A stretch of DNA of 6,966 bases from Actinomycetota bacterium (GTDB lineage Bacteria > Actinomycetota > Thermoleophilia > UBA2241). Both the position numbers and the translations under genes were made by a program. The notes beneath the pieces are model-generated. The model was not told the origin of the DNA. It was given only the letters and a program-made list of their open reading frames with translations, and did not search any database. Positions 1 to 6,006 of this stretch are shown in pieces. The stretch covers positions 1 through 6,966 of the forward strand of contig JAAYBE010000354.1 of assembly GCA_012719015.1 (NCBI GenBank), given 5' to 3'. How positions within the stretch are numbered: position 1 is the first letter of the stretch; each line of letters starts with the position of its first letter.

Positions 1-346
1 CGAGGTGCTCGACCTCCGGGATGACCCACACGCGCCGCGCGGCCAGGAACGGCCTGAGGCTGAGCTCGCTGCGCACGGCCTCGATCTGCTCGACGCGGTA
101 GACGTCGCCCTCCCTCTCCAGAAGATGCAGGTCGGGGTGCAGTCCGGCGCGCGCCCGGGCGCACTGCGGGCAGGCGCCGCAGTCGCCGCAGGGGGCGACG
201 AGGGCGACGCCGAGGTCGCGGCCGAACTCCGTCTTGGCCAGGCCTTCGGGGCCGGCCAGCAGGTAGGCGTGGCTGAGCGTGCCCTCGGCGACGACGCGCT
301 CGAAGAACGCCTTGGCCCGCGCCTGACCGGGGATGCCCTCGAACAC
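1..346 (-). CDS. holB: DNA polymerase III delta-prime subunit, N-terminal part (cut by window edge)
   Basis: This gene runs off the left edge, and 115 residues are visible. Delta-prime is the stator subunit of the cytoplasmic clamp loader that places the beta clamp on primed DNA. The N-terminus reads VFEGIPGQARAKAFF, then SHAYLLAGPEG at about residues 25-35, which is the standard opening of the DnaX/HolB AAA+ family. A P-loop-like stretch GPEGLAKT lies at residues 32-39. It has Ala where ATP-binding members have the second Gly (GxxGxGKT). A zinc module CGDCGACPQC (Cys53, 56, 59, 62) is followed by HPD at 70-72, as in clamp-loader subunits. The GTG start at 346 is chosen because the family's conserved N-terminus begins there. 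It lies 9 bases after the tmk stop, with no strong ribosome binding site, so translation is probably coupled to tmk. The family averages about 300-340 residues, so roughly two thirds is missing. DnaX (gamma/tau) is the alternative, but the tmk linkage favours holB. Confidence 0.9.
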   Translation of the reverse strand, partial: MFEGIPGQARAKAFFERVVAEGTLSHAYLLAGPEGLAKTEFGRDLGVALVAPCGDCGACPQCARARAGLHPDLHLLEREGDVYRVEQIEAVRSELSLRPFLAARRVWVIPEVEHL

Positions 347-355
347 GGCGCCGCC

Positions 356-1036
356 TCAGCCGCCGGGCCGCGGGTCGATGGCGACGGCCTCGAGCGCGGC
401 CGCCTCGACGTCGGCGGCGACCGCCTCCACCGTGCGTGAGCCGTCGATGAGGCGCACCCGCTCCGGCCAGCGCCGGGCGAGGGCGGCGAAGCCGGCCGCC
501 ACCCGGCGCTGGAACTCGAGGCCCTCGGCCTCGATCCGGTCGCCCGACCCTCCCGCGCGGGCGAGACCGACGGCCGGATCCACGTCGAGGACCAGGGTGA
601 GGCGCGGCAGCAGCCCACGCAGGCCAGGCTGATTGACGGCCAGGACCTCGTCCACCCCGAGCCCCCGCGCGAACCCCTGGTAGGCGAGTGACGAGTCGAT
701 GTAGCGGTCCAGCACGAGAACGCGGCCCGCGGCGACCGCGGGGGCCAGCACCGTCTCGACCAGCTCGGCGCGGGCCGCTGCGTAGAGGAGCGCCTCGGTC
801 CACGGAGCCATGCCGGCCGGGCCGTGCAGCAGCAGCGCGCGGATCGCCTCGCCGGCCGGCGTGTCCCCGGGCTCGCGGATCGCCGCGCCCGGCGCGGACG
901 CCGGCCCCACCGGCAGGCCCTGCGCAGCCAGACGCGCGCAGAGCAGGGCCGCCTGCGTGCTCTTGCCGCAGCCGTCGACGCCCTCGAGAGTGATGAGGAC
1001 TCCGGACCGTCCGCCGGCTGCGTACGGCTCAGGCAC
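356..1036 (-). CDS. tmk: thymidylate (dTMP) kinase
   Basis: The product phosphorylates dTMP to dTDP with ATP, an essential cytoplasmic step in dTTP supply. Visible motifs, numbered from the GTG at 1036 (226 residues): P-loop EGVDGCGKSTQ at about 18-28; the dTMP-binding REPGDT at 54-59; the DRY motif within LDRYIDSSLAYQGFARG at 109-125; and a short LID region LARAGGSGDRIEAE at 158-171. Length fits the family (about 200-230). Two positions differ from the common pattern: REPGD instead of REPGG, and AAAR instead of AADR near residue 89, with the Arg kept. The start is uncertain. GTG at 1036 has a GGAGG (1048-1052) 11 bases upstream. GTG at 1063 would overlap the topA stop as GTGA and add nine residues. 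In both cases the P-loop sits later than usual, so there is a short N-terminal extension. The gene lies directly downstream of topA and upstream of holB, a common replication-linked arrangement. Confidence 0.94.
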   Translation of the reverse strand: MPEPYAAGGRSGVLITLEGVDGCGKSTQAALLCARLAAQGLPVGPASAPGAAIREPGDTPAGEAIRALLLHGPAGMAPWTEALLYAAARAELVETVLAPAVAAGRVLVLDRYIDSSLAYQGFARGLGVDEVLAVNQPGLRGLLPRLTLVLDVDPAVGLARAGGSGDRIEAEGLEFQRRVAAGFAALARRWPERVRLIDGSRTVEAVAADVEAAALEAVAIDPRPGG

Positions 1037-1059
1037 AAGGATCGTCGCCTCCGCGCGGA

Positions 1060-3309
1060 TCACTCCCCCTTCTTGCGCGAGCGGTACTTCTCCTTGCTCG
1101 GGCAATCGATGTCGATGCAGAGCACCCACGGCCGGCCGCGGCCACCGCCGCCGACCACCTTGATCTCGGGCCAGCCGCACTCGGCGCACACCTTGCCGGT
1201 GGGCACGATGGTGCCGCGCTGCGGCAGCGGGAAGGTCTGTCCGCAGCCGCGCCGGGGACGTTCGCCCTCGGCGGCCGGCCGCGGCTCCTCGCCCTCCTTG
1301 CCCACGCAGGCAGCGAAGCGTTTGCCGGTCTTGCCGCGCAGGACGCGCATCTGCCCGCCGCAGTTCTTGCAGACGCCGAGAGTGAGGTCCTCGCGCACGC
1401 CGCTCTTGATGCGGTCGCGGATGTCCCCCACATGCGCGTCCAGCAGCCTCCAGGCCTGCTCCAGCATCTTCTGGCTGTCCCTGACCACCTCGTCACGGCG
1501 CAGCTCGCCCTCGCTGATGCGGTCCATCTCCTCCTCGAGCCGGGCCGTCATCGCGCTCGAGGAGATGTCCACGGGGGCCTCCGCCATGGCGGCGTCGAAG
1601 GCGGCGATCAGCGCCATCCCGAGCTCGGTGGGCTCCACCGGGTTGTCGCGCACGTAGTTGCGGTCGTAGAGGTGCTGGATGATGTCGGCGCGCGTCGCCT
1701 TGGTGCCGAGACCGAGCTCCTCCATCTTCTCGAGCAGCTTGCCCTGCCCGTAGCGGCCGGGCGGCTGGGTCTCCTTGGCCTCGGAGCGCAGGTCGAGCAC
1801 CTTCAGGACGTCGCCCGGCTGCAGCGCCGGCAGGGGCCGGTCGCGCCTGGCGGCGTACTGCTCGTAGACCTCGAGGTAGCCGAGACTGGCGATGCGCGCC
1901 CCGTAGGCGAGGAAGGGCTCCGGACCGAGGTTGATGTCCACGCGCTGACGCTCGATCACCGCCGGCGGCAGCAGCGTGGCGAGGAAGCGGCGGGCGACCA
2001 GCTCGTAGACCTTGGCCTGGTCGCCGCTGAGCTCCCGTCGCGGCACGCCGACCGGATAGATCGGCGGGTGGTCGGTGGTACGTTTGCGGCCCCGCGTCGG
2101 CGTGAGCTTGTCCTGGCCGGCGAGCCGCGTCGCGACGGCGGCGACTGGTCGCCAGCCGGCCAGCTCGTGCAGGCTGCCACGCAGGTCGAGCGACGGCGGG
2201 TACACGGTGTTGTCGGTGCGTGGGTAGCTGATCAGCCCGTCGAGGTAGAGCGATTCGGCGGCGCGCATGGCCCGCGCCGGCGTCAGGCCGGCGCCCGACG
2301 CCGCGCTCATGAGCGCGGTGGTGTTGAAGGGCGCCGGCGGGTTCTCCTTGCGCGGCTCCGCCTTGTACGCCGTGACCTCCGCGCTCTCCACCCGGGCGCG
2401 TCCGTAGGCCTCCTCCATCGCCTCGAGCGTGTCGAACCGGCCCTTGGCGTGCGCCACCTCGAACGGCTCGCCGTCGTGCTCCAGCGTCGCCTTGATCTCC
2501 CAGTAGGGCACCGGCACGAAGGCACGCCGCTCGCGCTCGCGGTCCACCACCAGGCGCAGCGTGGGTGATTGCACGCGGCCCACAGAGAGATACTCGGAGC
2601 CGTAGCGGTACGAGGCCAACGACATGAACCGGGTGAGCACGGCGCCCCAGATGAGGTCGATGTCCTGCCGCGAGTGCGCCGCCTCCGCGAGGTTGAAGTC
2701 GACCGTCGAGGACTTGGCGAAGGCCGCCTTGACCTCCTCCGCCGTCAGGGCGGAGTAGCGGACCCGGACGTGCCGGTCCACCACGGCCGCCGGCAGCATC
2801 GCCTTGACCCGCGCCTCGCCGTCCCCCGGGTCGGGGACCTGCGCCTTGCCGCGTGTCACGGCGCCGGCGGCGCGCTTCTTCTTCTCGGGTCTGTCGCCGG
2901 GATTGCGCTTGAGCGCGTCGCCGCGCAGGATCTCGAGCGCCTCGTGACCGATGAGCTCGCCCTCGCGGTCGTAGTCGGTGGCGATGACGAGCTCGGTGGC
3001 CCCCTTGGCGGCGGAGCGCAGCGCCGCCAGGGTGCCGGCGGCGGCGCCGTCCACCACCCAGGCGAGACCGGGCTCCTCGATCATGTCGTGGAGGTACTTC
3101 AGGCTCCAGCGCTTGTACGTGTTGGGGAACACGGTCTCCATGACGTGACCGCGCAGACCGATGGCGGCGGCGTCGTGGCCGTCGTGGTCGAAATGGTAGG
3201 ACTTGACCTTCTGGCGTCCCCGACCGTGCTCCTTGACGGTCACATGGCCGCCGAGGATCTCCGCGATCTTGCGCGCCGCGGAGTCCTTCTCTGTGACGAT
3301 GAGCTTCAT
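1060..3309 (-). CDS. topA: DNA topoisomerase I (type IA), archaeal-type sequence
   Basis: This 749-residue type IA topoisomerase relaxes negatively supercoiled DNA by passing one strand through a transient 5'-phosphotyrosine break. The Toprim domain (about 1-125) opens with MKLIVTEKDSAARKIAEIL and carries the metal site TDYDREGE (Asp112, Asp114, Glu116; Glu7 near the start). GRVQSPTLRLVV is at 244-255 and the catalytic tyrosine is Tyr362 in SYPRTDN. HPPIYPV (414-420) and LGLGTKATRADIIQHLYDR (532-550) follow. The C-terminus has two zinc ribbons: Cys647/650 with Cys668/689, and Cys708/711 with Cys731/736, the last in PWVLCIDIDCPSK. The TEK opening, LGTKATR and PWxLCxxxDC resemble archaeal TopA rather than the usual bacterial IVESPAKAKTI and GRPSTYASI forms. 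A basic, low-complexity insert spans about residues 131-181. ATG 3309 is chosen because Toprim begins there, and GAGGT (3314-3318) lies just upstream. It follows the STAS gene after 85 bases with no clear promoter of its own, and tmk follows immediately. Confidence 0.97.
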   Translation of the reverse strand: MKLIVTEKDSAARKIAEILGGHVTVKEHGRGRQKVKSYHFDHDGHDAAAIGLRGHVMETVFPNTYKRWSLKYLHDMIEEPGLAWVVDGAAAGTLAALRSAAKGATELVIATDYDREGELIGHEALEILRGDALKRNPGDRPEKKKRAAGAVTRGKAQVPDPGDGEARVKAMLPAAVVDRHVRVRYSALTAEEVKAAFAKSSTVDFNLAEAAHSRQDIDLIWGAVLTRFMSLASYRYGSEYLSVGRVQSPTLRLVVDRERERRAFVPVPYWEIKATLEHDGEPFEVAHAKGRFDTLEAMEEAYGRARVESAEVTAYKAEPRKENPPAPFNTTALMSAASGAGLTPARAMRAAESLYLDGLISYPRTDNTVYPPSLDLRGSLHELAGWRPVAAVATRLAGQDKLTPTRGRKRTTDHPPIYPVGVPRRELSGDQAKVYELVARRFLATLLPPAVIERQRVDINLGPEPFLAYGARIASLGYLEVYEQYAARRDRPLPALQPGDVLKVLDLRSEAKETQPPGRYGQGKLLEKMEELGLGTKATRADIIQHLYDRNYVRDNPVEPTELGMALIAAFDAAMAEAPVDISSSAMTARLEEEMDRISEGELRRDEVVRDSQKMLEQAWRLLDAHVGDIRDRIKSGVREDLTLGVCKNCGGQMRVLRGKTGKRFAACVGKEGEEPRPAAEGERPRRGCGQTFPLPQRGTIVPTGKVCAECGWPEIKVVGGGGRGRPWVLCIDIDCPSKEKYRSRKKGE

Positions 3310-3361
3310 TCCCACCTCATGGGGGTCTCGATCGGACCAGGCCGCCCCGCCGGACCCGGTA

Positions 3362-3377
3362 CGCCGCGGACGCGGCG
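3362..3377 (-). promoter_or_regulatory. small GC-only hairpin in the STAS-topA gap
   Basis: A perfect 6-bp inverted repeat (CGCCGC, loop GGAC, GCGGCG) lies in the 85-base gap between the STAS gene and topA. It would form a tight stem in minus-strand RNA. No run of T follows it, so it is not a classical intrinsic terminator. It could slow polymerase or protect an RNA end and so uncouple topA expression from the upstream genes. In DNA this GC-rich, a stem of this size can also arise by chance. I see no -10 or -35 boxes in the gap. Confidence 0.3.
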
Positions 3378-3394
3378 GCCGGCAGCCACGGCGG

Positions 3395-3745
3395 TCAGGC
3401 CAGCGCCGCGATCGCGTCGTCGCGCGTCGCGTGCAGGGAGAACACGCGGTCCAGGCCGGTGATGCCGAGCGCACGTTTGACGGGCCGGCTCGTGACCACG
3501 ATCGTCATCGCCCCGCCGGCGGCGTTGGCCCGGCGCACCCCGCCGATGAGGACGCCGAGCGCCGTCGAGTCGATGAAGGTGACGTCGCTGAGATCGACCA
3601 CCAGGCGCCTCACGCCGGAGTCGAGCAGATCCAGCAGGGCCCCCTTGAAGCGCGGCGCGGTGTAGATGTCGACCTCGCCACCGACGGCGACCACACCGAG
3701 GCCGCCGTCGAGACGCTCACTTGAGACGCTGAACATGTCGCTCAC
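3395..3745 (-). CDS. STAS-domain anti-sigma factor antagonist (SpoIIAA/RsbV type)
   Basis: This 116-residue single-domain protein belongs to the family whose unphosphorylated form binds an anti-sigma kinase (SpoIIAB/RsbW type) and frees a sigma factor. Phosphorylation on a conserved serine ends that binding. The sequence shows the STAS fold pattern: GLGVVAVGGEVDIYTAPRFKG (strands and first helix, about 15-35), RLVVDLSDVTFIDSTALGVL (47-66) and the final helix region ITGLDRVFSLHATRDDAI (95-112). The predicted phosphoacceptor is Ser60 in FIDSTALG, matching the family's DSSGLG site. The GTG at 3745 is chosen because a GAGGT (3753-3757) lies 7 bases upstream. An in-frame ATG at 3736 is the alternative. 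It follows the TPR gene after 12 bases and is probably co-transcribed with it. No rsbW-like kinase, PP2C phosphatase or sigma gene is present in this window, so its partners must be encoded elsewhere. A role outside sigma control is possible. Confidence 0.92.
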   Translation of the reverse strand: MSDMFSVSSERLDGGLGVVAVGGEVDIYTAPRFKGALLDLLDSGVRRLVVDLSDVTFIDSTALGVLIGGVRRANAAGGAMTIVVTSRPVKRALGITGLDRVFSLHATRDDAIAALA

Positions 3746-3757
3746 GACCCCGACCTC

Positions 3758-4414
3758 TCATTCCGCGGGGGATCCCGAGGGCTTCGGCGTGGAGCCCGGG
3801 GTGTTCTGCTCGATCCACTCCCTGACGGCCGGGGCGTCCGGGGACTCGGGGTCGAGCTCGAGGAAACGGGAGAACGCGAGGAGCGCCGTGTTGCTGTCGC
3901 CGGCGCTGATCGCGACGCTCGCCATCTCGAAATAGGCCTGCGCGTCCTTCGGCCTGAGCTCCGTGATGACGCCGTAGGTCTCGGTGGCGCCCTGGTAGTC
4001 CTGGAGGAAGAGCTGCACGTCGACGAGGCTCTTGAGCACCTCCAGCCGCGTGCGCCGCGCCTCCTTGCCCTTCTCCTTCGCCAGGATCCTGTCGGCGCGC
4101 CGGTACGCCGCGACCGCCTCGTCCCAGTCCGAGACCTGCGCCTCCGAGCCCTGCTCCCGCATGTTGCCGCGCTCGGTGTAGAGCTCGCCCAGTTTGGCCC
4201 ACGCAGCGGCGTCGTCGGGCGTCGCGGCCACCGCCGCCTCCTGCGCCTTGACGTCGGCGTCGACCTCCTGCGTGGCGGACGCGCCCGCTCCTCCGAAGTC
4301 GCACCCCCGGATGACGCCGGAGTACCCCACCACGAGGAAGGCCGCCATCAGGAAGGCCATGAAACCGAAGACGATCTTCTGCCACAACTTGACTTTTCGG
4401 CGATCGAGCAGCAC
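3758..4414 (-). CDS. membrane-anchored tetratricopeptide (TPR) protein
   Basis: The product is a 218-residue protein of unknown specific role. A basic N-terminus (DRRKVK) precedes one hydrophobic segment at about 11-35 (KIVFGFMAFLMAAFLVVGYS). This predicts a single-pass anchor with the rest outside the membrane under the positive-inside rule. A Gly/Ala-rich linker follows, then three TPR-like units. The first has helix A AWAKLGELYTERGN (71-84) and helix B WDEAVAAYRRADRI (97-110), separated by about 12 extra residues. The second is VLKSLVDVQLFLQDYQGATETYGVI (126-150). The third is AYFEMASVAISAGDSNTALLAFSRFLELDPES (160-191). The tail is rich in Pro, Ser and Gly. TPR arrays usually act as protein-binding scaffolds. 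The GTG start at 4414 is supported by AGGAG (4424-4428) 9 bases upstream, which overlaps the stop codon of the amidohydrolase gene. That suggests translational coupling. STAS follows after 12 bases. No catalytic motif is visible. Confidence 0.85.
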   Translation of the reverse strand: MLLDRRKVKLWQKIVFGFMAFLMAAFLVVGYSGVIRGCDFGGAGASATQEVDADVKAQEAAVAATPDDAAAWAKLGELYTERGNMREQGSEAQVSDWDEAVAAYRRADRILAKEKGKEARRTRLEVLKSLVDVQLFLQDYQGATETYGVITELRPKDAQAYFEMASVAISAGDSNTALLAFSRFLELDPESPDAPAVREWIEQNTPGSTPKPSGSPAE

Positions 4415-4423
4415 CTGGACGGG

Positions 4424-4428
4424 CTCCT
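4424..4428 (-). promoter_or_regulatory. ribosome binding site of the TPR gene, overlapping the upstream stop codon
   Basis: AGGAG on the minus strand lies 9 bases before the GTG at 4414. It shares two bases with the TAG stop (4427-4429) of the amidohydrolase gene, so ribosomes ending on that gene pass directly over the site. It supports the GTG start and tight coupling of the two genes. Confidence 0.65.
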
Positions 4429-5872
4429 ATCGTCGGGGGATGGGGGGAGATGCGTGCCACCAGCCTGACTCGGCGGCGCCGACCTCGACGACGCCGAGGC
4501 GCACGCGGTCGTGCAGCTTCTCGCGGACGCCCACGGCGCGGGCGCGCACGGCATCGGCGTCCACGCCGACGTGGACGCCGTCGCGGAACAGCTCGCGGCC
4601 GCCCACGACCGTGAGCCGGACGTCGTTCTGGTTGGCGCCGTAGACGAGCGCCGAGTACGGGTCGTCGACCGGAGCGAACTGCGGCCGCGAGACGTCCACC
4701 GCGATCAGGTCGGCCCATTTGCCCGGCTCGAGGCTGCCGACCTCGGCCTCCATGCCGAGCGCCTCGGCCCCGCCCAGCGTGGCGAGACGGACGCACGCCT
4801 GCGCGTCGAGCACGGTCACGTCGCGCTCGGCCGCACGGTGCAGGAGCAGCATGGCGCGCATCTCGTCGAACATGTCCATGATGTTGCTCGACGCCGGGCT
4901 GTCGGTACCGATGCCGACCCGGACGCCTTCGTGCAACAGACCGCTGAGCGGCGCGATGCCGCAGCCGAGCTTGGCGTTGCTCTTGGGGCAGTGCGCCACG
5001 GCGACGTCCTTGGCGCGCAGCGTGTGGATGTCGTCGCGGGTCACGTTGACGCAGTGCACCGCCACGAAGTCGGGGTGCAATACGCCCCACTGCTGGAGGT
5101 ACTTGATCGGCGTGACGCCGTAGGGCTGGACCAGCATGCGCTCCCAGCCCATCTTCTCGCGGTAATCGTGGGCGAACTTGCCCGAGCCGGAGCGGATGTA
5201 GGTGAGCTCGTGCTCGCTCTCCGCCACGTGGCTCATGACCTTCAGGCCGCGCTCTCTGGCGAGCGTGCTCACAGCCTGGTAGAGCCGACTGGAGACCGTG
5301 TACGGCGCGTGCGGCGCGAGGCCGATGTCGAAGGTGGCGGGCGCCGCCGCCTGGGCCTCCTCGAGCCGCCGCAGCACATCGGCCATGGTGTCGTCGAAAC
5401 GCGTGTCGTCGACGCCGAAGACCTCGAGGTAGACCCGGCCCCGCAGCCCCGTGGAACCGGCGGCCTCGAGCGCCGCCCCTCCGTAGCTGGTATCGGCGAT
5501 CGTGGTGACGCCGGACGACGCCGCCTCGATCGCCCCGAGCCTGGCGCTGACGAGGTACTCCTCCGGGGTGAGGGAGGCCTTCACGTCGACCAGGTTGATG
5601 ATCCAGTCGCCGAACTCGGCGTCGTCGAGGATGCCGCGGAAGGTGGTGTACTCGAGGTGGCTGTGGCAGTTGACGAAGCCCGGCATGAGGATGGAGCGGC
5701 CGCAGTCGACGAGCGCGGCCCCGGGGTGATCGGCGACGAGGCGGGGCGCCGGCCCGACGGCGAGGATGCGGCCGTCAGGCCCCACGGCGACGCCGCCGTC
5801 GAGCCACACCGGCGCCGCGACCGGAAGGACCCAGTCGGCGCGGTAGACCGTGATGTCGGAGGTGATCGTCAT
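4427..5872 (-). CDS. metal-dependent amidohydrolase, adenosine-type deaminase family (MtaD/TrzN-like)
   Basis: This 481-residue cytosolic enzyme belongs to the amidohydrolase superfamily branch that contains 5'-methylthioadenosine/S-adenosylhomocysteine deaminase, aminodeoxyfutalosine deaminase and triazine hydrolases. Hydrolytic deamination of an adenine-type ring is therefore likely. Metal and catalytic residues are all visible: His70 and His72 (PGFVNCHSHLEY), His188 (APHAPYTVS), His215 and Glu218 (SHVAESEHE), His273 (AVHCVN) and Asp324 (GTDSPASSNIMDMFDEMR). The N-terminal (about 1-65) and C-terminal (about 380-435) beta-sandwich portions flank the barrel, with GSLEPGKWADLIAVD at 379-393. 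The DWIINLVDVKASLTPEEYL stretch (89-107) follows the first metal motif. ATG 5872 is the only usable start downstream of the predicted promoter. It lacks a clear Shine-Dalgarno sequence. It heads the minus-strand unit, and the TPR gene follows 12 bases after its TAG. The substrate cannot be fixed from sequence: SAH/MTA or aminodeoxyfutalosine are the leading options. The last residues (WWHASPPIPRR) look like an added tail. Confidence 0.88.
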   Translation of the reverse strand: MTITSDITVYRADWVLPVAAPVWLDGGVAVGPDGRILAVGPAPRLVADHPGAALVDCGRSILMPGFVNCHSHLEYTTFRGILDDAEFGDWIINLVDVKASLTPEEYLVSARLGAIEAASSGVTTIADTSYGGAALEAAGSTGLRGRVYLEVFGVDDTRFDDTMADVLRRLEEAQAAAPATFDIGLAPHAPYTVSSRLYQAVSTLARERGLKVMSHVAESEHELTYIRSGSGKFAHDYREKMGWERMLVQPYGVTPIKYLQQWGVLHPDFVAVHCVNVTRDDIHTLRAKDVAVAHCPKSNAKLGCGIAPLSGLLHEGVRVGIGTDSPASSNIMDMFDEMRAMLLLHRAAERDVTVLDAQACVRLATLGGAEALGMEAEVGSLEPGKWADLIAVDVSRPQFAPVDDPYSALVYGANQNDVRLTVVGGRELFRDGVHVGVDADAVRARAVGVREKLHDRVRLGVVEVGAAESGWWHASPPIPRR

Positions 5873-5876
5873 CAGA

Positions 5877-5894
5877 CCGTCTGCGGAAGGACGG
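5877..5894 (-). promoter_or_regulatory. hairpin at the amidohydrolase translation start
   Basis: An inverted repeat with a 5-bp stem (CCGTC and GACGG) and an 8-base loop ends four bases before the ATG at 5872. It occupies the place where a Shine-Dalgarno sequence would be, and no good one is visible there. It may lower or control initiation, but a stem this short could also be coincidence. Confidence 0.3.
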
Positions 5895-5921
5895 AGGCGC
5901 GGCCGGCCCCCACGAGACGGC

Positions 5922-5951
5922 AGTATAGGGGAGCCTCGCGCGCAGTGGCAA
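5922..5951 (-). promoter_or_regulatory. sigma-70-type promoter of the minus-strand unit
   Basis: On the minus strand TTGCCA (5946-5951, five of six matches to TTGACA) is followed after 18 bases by TATACT (5922-5927, five of six matches to TATAAT). Transcription would start near 5915, giving a leader of about 43 bases before the amidohydrolase ATG. This is the best promoter match in the window and the likely entry point for the whole amidohydrolase-TPR-STAS-topA-tmk-holB run. Confidence 0.65.
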
Positions 5952-5977
5952 ACAGCGTGACCACACGGCGGTATACT
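5949..5977 (+). promoter_or_regulatory. probable promoter of the Asp23-GNAT pair
   Basis: TATACT at 5972-5977 is a strong -10 match. The -35 position 17 bases upstream reads CAAACA (5949-5954), only three of six matches to TTGACA, so the promoter may be weak or activator-dependent. Transcription would start near 5984, with a leader of about 23 bases before the GTG at 6007. Its -35 overlaps the -35 of the opposite promoter. Confidence 0.5.
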
Positions 5978-5990
5978 CCGGGTACGAGCG

Positions 5991-5999
5991 AAGGGAGGT
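5991..5999 (+). promoter_or_regulatory. strong ribosome binding site of the Asp23-family gene
   Basis: AAGGGAGGT, 7 bases before the GTG at 6007, is the best Shine-Dalgarno match seen in the window and fixes the start of this gene. The strong site contrasts with the weak initiation region of the divergent amidohydrolase gene. Confidence 0.8.
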
Positions 6000-6006
6000 C
6001 CGCAAC

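Noticed and set aside
1432..3462. Two consecutive plus-strand open frames opposite topA
   Set aside because: They mirror the topA codons, have low-complexity composition and no domain signature, while topA is unambiguous on the minus strand.
3310..3474. Upstream extension of topA into the STAS gene
   Set aside because: The Toprim domain starts exactly at ATG 3309 with a ribosome site upstream, and the extra Arg/Pro-rich residues are out-of-frame STAS sequence.
4283..4330. Possible lipoprotein cysteine (Cys38) after the hydrophobic segment of the TPR protein
   Set aside because: The residues before it are I-R-G. An Arg at -2 does not fit a lipobox, so a simple membrane anchor is preferred.
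5978..5990. GGGTAC near 5980 as a SigB-type -10 for the Asp23-family gene
   Set aside because: No GTTT-like -35 lies at the right distance on the plus strand, and the TATACT just upstream explains the start better.
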